This document shows positions 57,593-64,000 of a stretch of 64,000 nucleotides of DNA, one piece after another; position 1 is the first letter of the stretch; every line of letters starts with the position of its first letter. Under the pieces are notes generated by a model that worked only from the letters and a program-made list of their open reading frames with translations, had not been told where the DNA came from and made no database searches. The stretch is from Pseudopyrenochaeta lycopersici. Taxonomy: Eukaryota; Ascomycota; Dothideomycetes; Pleosporales; Pseudopyrenochaetaceae. The DNA lies in contig NHZP01000069.1 of assembly GCA_003313425.1 (NCBI GenBank), forward strand, positions 181,093-245,092, in the 5' to 3' direction. The translations under genes and the position numbers were made by a program.

Positions 57593-58034
57593 AGGGAGGC
57601 ACAGCGAGGCCAGGAAGGTGGTAGACTTAGGCAGGCAGGGATTTGCTAAGTGGGGGTTGAGTCAGCGTGTAATGGCGACTCAGCTAGACCAGATTTAGAG
57701 TTTGGTGCAGATTTAGACTTTACTGGTGCAGATTTCTAAGATAGATTATTAGTAGTTTCTATAAGCAAGTAAAGTACAAAATATAGATTGTTAATAAGCA
57801 AGTTAATTTATTTAGGGTTGTAATAAGCTACTATAGATAAGGGAGTAATAAAAAGCAGTATATAAAGTATAAAAAAGAATTGTAAAAAGAAGGGTAAGGG
57901 ATTGTATTAGAGGTAAGTAGTAATAGTATTATTATTTAGGGGGTTAGAGAGTAGGTTTAGAGTTAATTAAGAATAAGGTAGAGTTAAGTAAAAGGTATAG
58001 AAGTGTTAGATAAAATACTAAAATACGCTTTACA

Positions 58035-58215
58035 GAATTAATAATTACGATAAATTAATTGTGTGTTGATTATAATTATATTCCTTATTAAGTTCTGTCT
58101 CCTACTTTCTTCTATATGTCCTCTACTTCTAAAGGTTCTGTCAATTAGTAATAGTTATTAGTCCTTCCTATACTGTACTTCTAAGGTTCTCCTTATATTT
58201 AATAAGAAGAGTAAG
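58035..58215. repeat. divergent solo LTR of a copia element
   Basis: The order TTCTGTCTCC..CTCTACTTCTAAAGGTTCTGTC.., AATAGTTATTAGTCC and CTCCTTATATTTAATAAG parallels the LTRs at 9960-10122 and 15026-15188 (CTGCTTCCGGAGGTTCTGT, AATAGTTATCGGTCC, TTCCTTGTATTTGA). It has many differences, mostly transitions. No partner LTR or internal domain is nearby. Confidence 0.55.
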
Positions 58216-58770
58216 TTATTTTAGAGTTTAATAAGAGTAGGTTAAAAAGTGTTAAGATATAATAGAGAGTAGATTAGTAGCAGTAAGAGATTAATTAAAA
58301 TTAAGATTAAGAGTATTCTTATTAGATATAAATGTGTAAGTTAAGGAGGCTAGATAGTAGCATAAGTATTAAGTAGAACTAGTTAGTAGAAGGGCATATA
58401 AAAGAGTTTTAATAGAGAAGACATAATAAAGCAACTAGGGTAATAATAATAAATTTAGGGTTAGTTTAGGTAAATAGTTATTTTATATAACAAGGGGGAT
58501 AAGTTATTAATTAGAATAATATAGTAATTTAATTTAGTAATAGTAGAAGGATAAGCATAGAGGTATTTAGTATTATAAGAGAAGAGTTATATATATTAGT
58601 AGAAGAAGAAGAAGTAATAGGTTATAAATTAGGTAATAGAGGTTAGGTTAGAGTTCTATAGAAGATTAGAAGATTAGAAGATAAAGAAGAGTTATAAGTA
58701 GATTTTAAAAGTGTAGGTAAAGTAAGTAATAGTAGTAAAGTATTTAGGTTAAAGGTTAGAGTAAGTTAAG

Positions 58771-58920
58771 TAGGGGTAAAAGAGGGGCAAACAACTAAAG
58801 TAGGGGTAAATAAGAAGGAAAGTAGTAAAGTAGGGGTAAATAAGGAGTAAACAACTAGAGTAGGGGTAAAAAAGGAGTTAGTAACTAGAGTAGTAGTAAA
58901 CTTATAAGAAGGTGTAACCG
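58771..58920 (+). repeat. 30 bp tandem repeat, five units
   Basis: TAGGGGTAAA recurs at 58771, 58801, 58831 and 58861, with a variant TAGTAGTAAA at 58891, exactly 30 bp apart. The long minus-strand frame over it is only the repeat translated. Confidence 0.9.
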
Positions 58921-58939
58921 TAACAAGGGGCGGTCTAAG

Positions 58940-59405
58940 CAGCAGGCTAAGTAGCAGCAATACAAGCGGCGATAGGAGCAGCAGGGAGCGCGAGGCAGCA
59001 GTGCACAGTCTGTGGCAGTGTCCGCAGCTAGGGCAGGAGGGTTTCTAAGAGATAGATAAGCTGCGGAGCAGAGTAAGGTATAAAAAGGAGGTTCAAACGT
59101 GCTGGAAGTGTGGGATAATAGAGTATCTCTGCGGCAGAAAGCAAGGTAGCAAGCAGAGCAGTAAGCAGAGCAGCAAGCAGAGTAGTAGGCAGGCAGATTG
59201 CGCATAGCCGAACGTAGCGATAGCAGTACTATATAGGCTACGAGCAGGAGCAGAGGCAAAAGCAAGGCTAGAGGTAGGTAGAGGAATTTAAGATAGTAGG
59301 CTTTGGGAGGTAGGATATCAAGGGCAGGTAGATAGTAAGGAGGAGCTAGGTAGATAGATAGGAGAGGTATATCAAGATAGGCAGATTTTTAAGCATATTA
59401 TTAGT
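58940..59405 (+). pseudogene. second copy of an OrsD/helicase gene tail (Cys-rich C-terminus)
   Basis: Near-identical to 48130-48560 of gene A, including the HSLWQCP and CWKCGIIEYLCGRK motifs and non-coding sequence after them. It keeps CAA (Gln) before TCWKC where gene A has TAA, and has TAA where gene A keeps CAG. Upstream similarity stops in the C-depleted region, so only the 3' end of the gene is present. Shared identity ends at about 59400. Confidence 0.85.
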
Positions 59406-60630
59406 AAAGGAGTAGCTAGTATTATATATAGTATCTTAGAAGAGGAAAGAAGAAAATAGATATATTTTATATAGTATTTATAAAAGAATAGTTAACTAGT
59501 TTAAATAAGAAAAAGAAGAAGAGAGTAAAGTAATTTAATATAAGATGTTAGAAGGAGAGTAGAGAATAGCTAGCTACGTTAAATAAGAAAAGAAGAAAGA
59601 GAGTAAAGTAATTTAATGTAAGACATTAGAAAGAGGGTAAAGAATAGCTAGCTACTTTAAATAATATATAAAATAGCTATAATTAGGTTAATTTTAAGAA
59701 AAGTTAAGTTTATATATAAGTCTTAGTAGAAAATACTATATAAATAACAATAGTAAGAAGCTATAGTATATAAATTATTCTAGAAATATAGTAGTATAAC
59801 TTTTATAGTAGTATAATAAGAAGTTATTAAAATATAAAAGTTAAAAGATAAAAAGAAAAGAAGAATAAAAATATTAGAGTTAATAATAATAATCTATAGT
59901 AAAGAATAGTTTTTAAAGTAAAGTAGATAAAATAGTAGGAAAGAAGAAAGTAGTAGGTAAAGTAGCAGTAAGTAAAGTAAAGTAGAAGATAAATAGTAGT
60001 ATGTAAGATAGTAGTATGTAAGATAGTAGAAAGTAAGATAGTAGAAAATAAGATAGTAAGTAAAAGTATAGCTAAGTAGTAGTAAGTAAAGAGTAGATAA
60101 TATAGTAGTAGGTAATATAGTAGATAAGAAGTAGATAAGAAAGTAGTAAGTTAAGTAGTAGGTAAAGTAGTTAATAAGTAAGTAGATAAAATAAAAGTAG
60201 ATAAAGTAGTAGTAAAAGAAGTAAAAGTAATAATAGGTTAGTGTGTATTAATAGGAAAAAAGAAGAGGAAGGTAAAAGAATTAAAATATAGTATAAAGAA
60301 GAGTAAATAATAAGTAAGTATAATTAAAAGAAAGAGGTTAAAAAAGTAAAGTAATAAAAGATAAGTTAAAAAGCGTAAAGTAATAAAATAGAAACAAAAG
60401 AAAGTAAAGTAATAAAATAGAGGTTAAAGAAGAATAGATAGTAAGTAGTATTAATTAGAAAAAAAAAGATAGTATAATAATATAAAAGAGTATAGTAAAT
60501 AGAGATATTATAAGTAATAGAGTAGATAGTATAGTAGAAGTAATATTATAAAAGTTCCGAATTTAAAAAGAATAAAATAGTAGGAATAGTTTTAAAGTTA
60601 ATAAGAATAATTAAAGTAAGTAGTAAGTAG
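59406..60630 (+). other. C-depleted AG(T)-rich region, no gene
   Basis: Short irregular repeats such as AGTAGTAAGTAAAGTAG and AAGATAGTAG dominate. A line such as 60001-60060 has no C at all but about one quarter G. No frames, RNA genes or mobile-element motifs were recognised. Confidence 0.6.
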
Positions 60631-61114
60631 TTAAAGACTAACAGCAAAGACCGAAGGGATTAAAGGTCGTTTTTGGGTTAATCCCCTGAAAAACCCTAGC
60701 AGTTGGGGCCTTAATCCCTAAGGTCGATAATATCAATGGGATTAAGGTCTGAACTTGCGTGGATTGCGCTGCAACTTCACAGTCTAATGCATCTAACTCC
60801 GTTGCGTTGATTGAACCAACTTTCATGACGATTGGACAAGTATGTCGTGAGATATTTAATGAAAAGTGTAATGGTTTTCGTGGTTGTTAGGGTAGGCCGT
60901 GCGCGTTTGAGTTGAGTAACAATGCCAAGATTAGGGTTTCGAGACACCATACAAAGTGCCGGGGAGAGTCCGACAGCGTGATAGACAAGGCATCACAAAA
61001 GAAAGTTCATTGAAGTACAGTAATTTCCGTTAGAACGACCGCGAGGATTGCAACCATATAAGGAAGAGAAAGGGCAATTTTATAGAGTATATATTGTCTA
61101 TGTAGATTAATACA
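60631..61114 (+). promoter_or_regulatory. upstream region of OrsD/recombinase gene C
   Basis: Normal composition resumes at about 60640. It contains related motifs GGGATTAAAGGTC (60657), GGCCTTAATCCC (60707) and GGGATTAAGGTC (60738), partly inverted to one another. No gene was recognised. These motifs may be regulatory or structural. Confidence 0.35.
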
Positions 61115-64000
61115 ATGGAGCAGTTTACCAGCATTTTTGAGTATTTGCCAGCACAGCGCATCGCCGTATGCAAGAGCCACCAACAGGGTGTTATTAAATC
61201 CCAGTTGAAGACCCATTTAGACACCAAGCATCAGGAATATTTCGCAGGACACGTTGGGAAATCGTCGAGGTAGTACAGGCAGAGGCATCATTGCAACAAT
61301 GGGCCATGACCAAGACGAGGTTGTTTACCCCAGCCCAGAGTCCAGCCCGTTGCCCCATTTGCCGGTGTACCACGACGGATTGCGTTGCCAGCAGTGCCCG
61401 TACGTTAATCGTAGCATCAAACGTATCCAAGAGCATTGTCGACAAGAGCATGGTTGGAAGGGGGACAGTCGGCCGAAGCCAGGGCGTCCGTCAGGCACGC
61501 GAACCATGTGGGCAACCGTGTCATGCCAAAAGTTCCAAAACACCAGTAAGATGGGCCGATTGTTTGAGGTCAGCGCAGCCACAGAGGCCCAGCACACAGG
61601 CGACGCGGACGTGGACGTAAGCCGGGCGATTGAGGAGTCGTTGGTCCAGGCCACAGCCCAGTTAGAGGAGTTGGAAGAGAAGAAGAATTCCACCATCCAA
61701 GCCAACGACGACCGGTACGATTTTAGCAAGTGGTTGGATCGAGCGGGTTGGGCCCGACATTTGAAAGGGTTGAAGCGTGATTGGTTGTTAACAATGGCGA
61801 CAAAGCCCACGACCAAGGAGCGCGCATTGTACGAGGTATGTTGGGCAGCACGCATGGTCATGTGGCGGGCACAGCAGGCGTCCAAGGCAAGTGTGGTCGG
61901 GTTACCAGCCATGATGTACATCAATCGGCGAGAGTTTGGTGGCAAGGGCAACGAGAAGCCGTTCAATGCGCAGCAAACAGGAAAAACAATGGTCAGGTAC
62001 AGCAATTGGTGGTTGGAGATTATTTCATACATTTGGCGGACCCACGAGTTGCCCGTTGTCAGCAGCCGCAACGACGACGTGGAGGTGGAAGGAAAGACCG
62101 CCGTATCACATCAGTGGCAGGCAGGATATGTGGTTGCAAAAGATCAAGATGATCGTAGGGCGGGACCAGGAGGAGGATTGGTTTGAGGAGATGGAGTCGG
62201 ACGGCGAGGGCGACGAGGAGAGGTTGGACGAGACGCAGGAGGAGGAATTAGAGGGCCATGTGTTGCAGTTCATGTTAGCATTGTTGGACCATTTTTTGGG
62301 CGACAGTGAGTACACGAGCGCGTTGATCAGTGGTATGGCCGTGTTGGGGATCAGCGCGAGGACGGTTGGTTGAGCCCGTTGGTATACACGCCCAAGCAGG
62401 CCGCCATCGTCAACACATCACGCATGTTGGTGTTGTACAAGTCGACCCAGTTGCGGCAGCAAGAAAGTAGGCAAGTTAATGGCCGAGGGTTGGGAGCAGA
62501 AGATGCAAAAGCCATGGCACCAAGCCATTTCCATTTGGTGCAGGAGATGGCCCAGCGGTTTATGACGTTGACCGATTACAATGGCAAGCCAACGCCCATT
62601 GATTATATACAGCGGTTGAAGGCATTTGGATTCCACATCCGGTACAACACGAACGCAGAGGGAGTGGTCGATTGGAACGGCGATACGTTGTTGTACCGTA
62701 ACATCCGGTTCAGCATGCCGCAAATGCGGTCGATGATCCACGGCACAATGGCCAGCACACGACAACAGATTGTAAGGGATTTAATGTTGTTGCAGATAGA
62801 CGACGAGGGCGCGATAGCCAAAGACACAACGGCGTTGCCAGTCATCGATTGGGCAAGTTGGTCGACAATGCAGCCGAGCAGCGGGTTGGGTGGAGTTTCA
62901 TGGAAGACCCGCGCAACAAAAATGCCACAAGCGTAGATGATCCCAAGCAGTGGTTAGCGCAGCGGGTACAGAAGGAAAAGGCCATACAAAATAGTTTTAT
63001 CGACGTTGAGGTGACACGGGCGGCGTTACCCAGAGGTGGAAGCGTGGTGTGGTTACGGGACCGCATACAGGCATACGGGCAAGCCATGAAAGAAGCCCGA
63101 CACAAGTTGGCAGCGTTAGTCCATATGACAGGAGGTGCACCAGCGCGCGGGCGACGGAGTTGGTGACGGTCAAATACAAAAATAGCGCGAATGGTGACAG
63201 TCGAGGAGATTTTTATCGAAGATGGGTTGGTAGTGTTTGTTACCAAATATCACAAGAATATCGGACAGTCAGGCAACGGTAAAGTAATCCACCGATATTT
63301 ACCACGCGAAGTAGGCGAATTAGTCGTTTATTATTTGTGGTTCGCCAGCCCGTTTTGGCACCAGATCGAGGGGGCGGTTCGTGGCAAGGCGGTAGACACG
63401 AGCGCATATATGTGGGAGCCCCAGCCGGAGCAGGGTTGGCAGAAACCCGAGAGGAAAAGAAGACGCGGTGCCGAGAGCGTCCAGTGCCGCAGCAAGAGCG
63501 CAAAGAGAGACAGCAGATGCCGCAGCGTCGGTCGAGCGAGCCAGGATTCGTGGGAAGAGGGGGCCGAGTCGGGTGACGATACAGAGCAACCAGACGACCA
63601 GCAGCGCCCCATAGAGTTGTGGAACACCAACCGGGTCAAGCACGCGATGCAGAAAGCATCGTTGCCGCATATGGGTGTCAAGTTAAATGTGCAGGCGTGG
63701 AGACATGGCACCAAGGCGATGTACCGTCGATACATTCACAACCGGGCGCGGTCAAGGCATTTTTAGACGCCGACGAGGACAGTGACGGTTCAGAAAACGA
63801 AGATGAGTTTTTCGACATCCAGACAGGTCACGGCAGCCGCATGGCCGGCGGCATATACGGACGACCCGTCACGGAGGCCATGTTCAGCGTCGAGGCGAAG
63901 AGGGTCGGGTTACGTTTGGCCAGCATGGAGTGGCATGCGTTTTTGCAGATTCCGTCCACCATGTCGATGAAACCGCGGAAAGGCACGCAGGCAGCAGCAG
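61115..64000 (+). pseudogene. OrsD-tyrosine-recombinase-like gene C, 5' part, frameshifted but not RIPed, runs off the window
   Basis: Begins near ATG 61115 (MEQFTSIFEYLPAQRIAVCK). The OrsD fingers are RCQQCPYVNRSIKRIQEHC, and SCQKFQNTSKMGRLFEV follows. Long helical blocks include WLDRAGWARHLKGL, MYINRREFGG, ELEGHVLQFMLALLDH and KAMAPSHFHLVQEMAQRFM. The recombinase-like part has PARG..TELVTVKYKNS (63135-63165), TKYHKN (about 63250), AWRHGTKAMYRRYI (about 63700) and TGHGSRMAGGIYGRP (about 63820-63865). The reading frame switches about eight times (near 61232, 61308, 62094, 62352, 62848, 63144, 63203, 63745), with almost no nonsense codons in the right frame. A RecQ part would lie beyond 64000. 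Full-length relatives are telomere-associated. It could be a functional gene hidden by sequencing indels. Confidence 0.75.

Larger units (their letters stand above)
56515..57649 (+). pseudogene. Kex2-type repeat peptide precursor, RIPed (signal peptide + KR-delimited repeats)
   Basis: ATG 56515 is followed by TAA and then a hydrophobic run ALTVAAILVFTAG ending ANAAP, a signal-peptide layout whose second codon has become a stop. The frame runs to about 56652. A likely 71 bp intron (56653-56723; GTAGGT donor, TTACTAAT branch-like site at 56701, TAG acceptor) joins it to the repeat frame. Six Lys-Arg pairs start at 56766, 56931, 57096, 57261, 57425 and 57590, spaced 165 bp (one 164). Each is preceded by QLVA in all but the first and followed by Glu-Pro, Glu-Leu or Glu-Ala. 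Units have an Arg/Gly-rich start, an amphipathic VVKGV-GI-ADGIFIGQ middle and a TSKEAQLVA-type end. It closes with TAA at 57647-57649. Kexin cuts after KR, so the protein should be a secreted multi-peptide precursor. Several TAG/TAA/TGA and one deletion kill it. Confidence 0.65.
57650..58940 (+). other. C-depleted AT-rich region, no gene
   Basis: The + strand is built almost only of A, G and T; whole 60-base lines contain zero to a few C while G stays common. No domain was recognised except a solo-LTR-like segment and a 30 bp tandem repeat, listed separately. Confidence 0.6.

Noticed and set aside
57672..57752. Small frame after the repeat precursor (MATQLDQI, then TAG)
   Set aside because: It needs stop suppression, is out of frame with the last repeats, and looks like chance repetition of CAGATTT-like sequence.

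Overview
The window looks like a repeat-dominated, probably subtelomeric region of a filamentous ascomycete (Pezizomycotina). Three things point there: pogo/Fot1, copia, chromovirus-type gypsy, hAT and LINE elements; at least three loci of the fungal OrsD (DUF3505)/telomere-linked-helicase family; and RIP-like damage, where conserved frames are broken almost only by TAA/TAG standing where Gln or Trp is expected. Paired LTRs and a duplicated gene tail differ mainly by C-to-T or G-to-A transitions, often CpA to TpA. RIPed and un-RIPed DNA alternate sharply.

Layout. 1-6.5 kb: hAT relic, truncated LINE ORF1 fused at about 3640 to a pogo fragment, then an intact 2.1 kb pogo element with 42 bp inverted repeats. 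6.5-21.9 kb: a MITE-like palindrome and a large RIPed island in which a RecQ-like helicase relic (+) and a DUF6589-like relic (-) are each bracketed by inverted arrays of a decamer related to AGGAGTTTGC. A copia element with an ACTAG target duplication sits inside the helicase. 21.9-26 kb: GC-rich, un-RIPed DNA with one intact carboxylesterase gene and a pogo fragment. 26-38 kb: a decayed gene of a fungal repeat-associated family, split by an 8 kb gypsy chromovirus with a GTTTT duplication. 38-43.4 kb: an array of 53 bp palindromic units, an unrecognised relic and a gypsy relic without its 3' half. 43.7-53.5 kb: two decayed OrsD/recombinase-like genes, one with the second half of a helicase motor and one with none. 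53.6-57.7 kb: another unrecognised relic, then two divergent RIPed genes for secretory proteins. One of these is a signal peptide followed by 165 bp repeats, each ending in a Lys-Arg site. 57.7-60.6 kb: DNA nearly free of C on the + strand, holding a divergent solo LTR and a second copy of a helicase-gene tail. 60.6-64 kb: the 5' part of an un-RIPed OrsD/recombinase gene that runs off the window and is broken only by small indels.

Only two full-length coding regions look functional: the pogo transposase (4480-6363, -) and the carboxylesterase (22145-23575, +). The strongest candidates for something new are the Kex2-type repeat precursor at 56.5-57.65 kb, the tyrosine-recombinase signature inside the OrsD/telomere-helicase family, and the decamer-bracketed helicase plus DUF6589 island. 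Family names come from recognising motifs by eye; no database search was possible.
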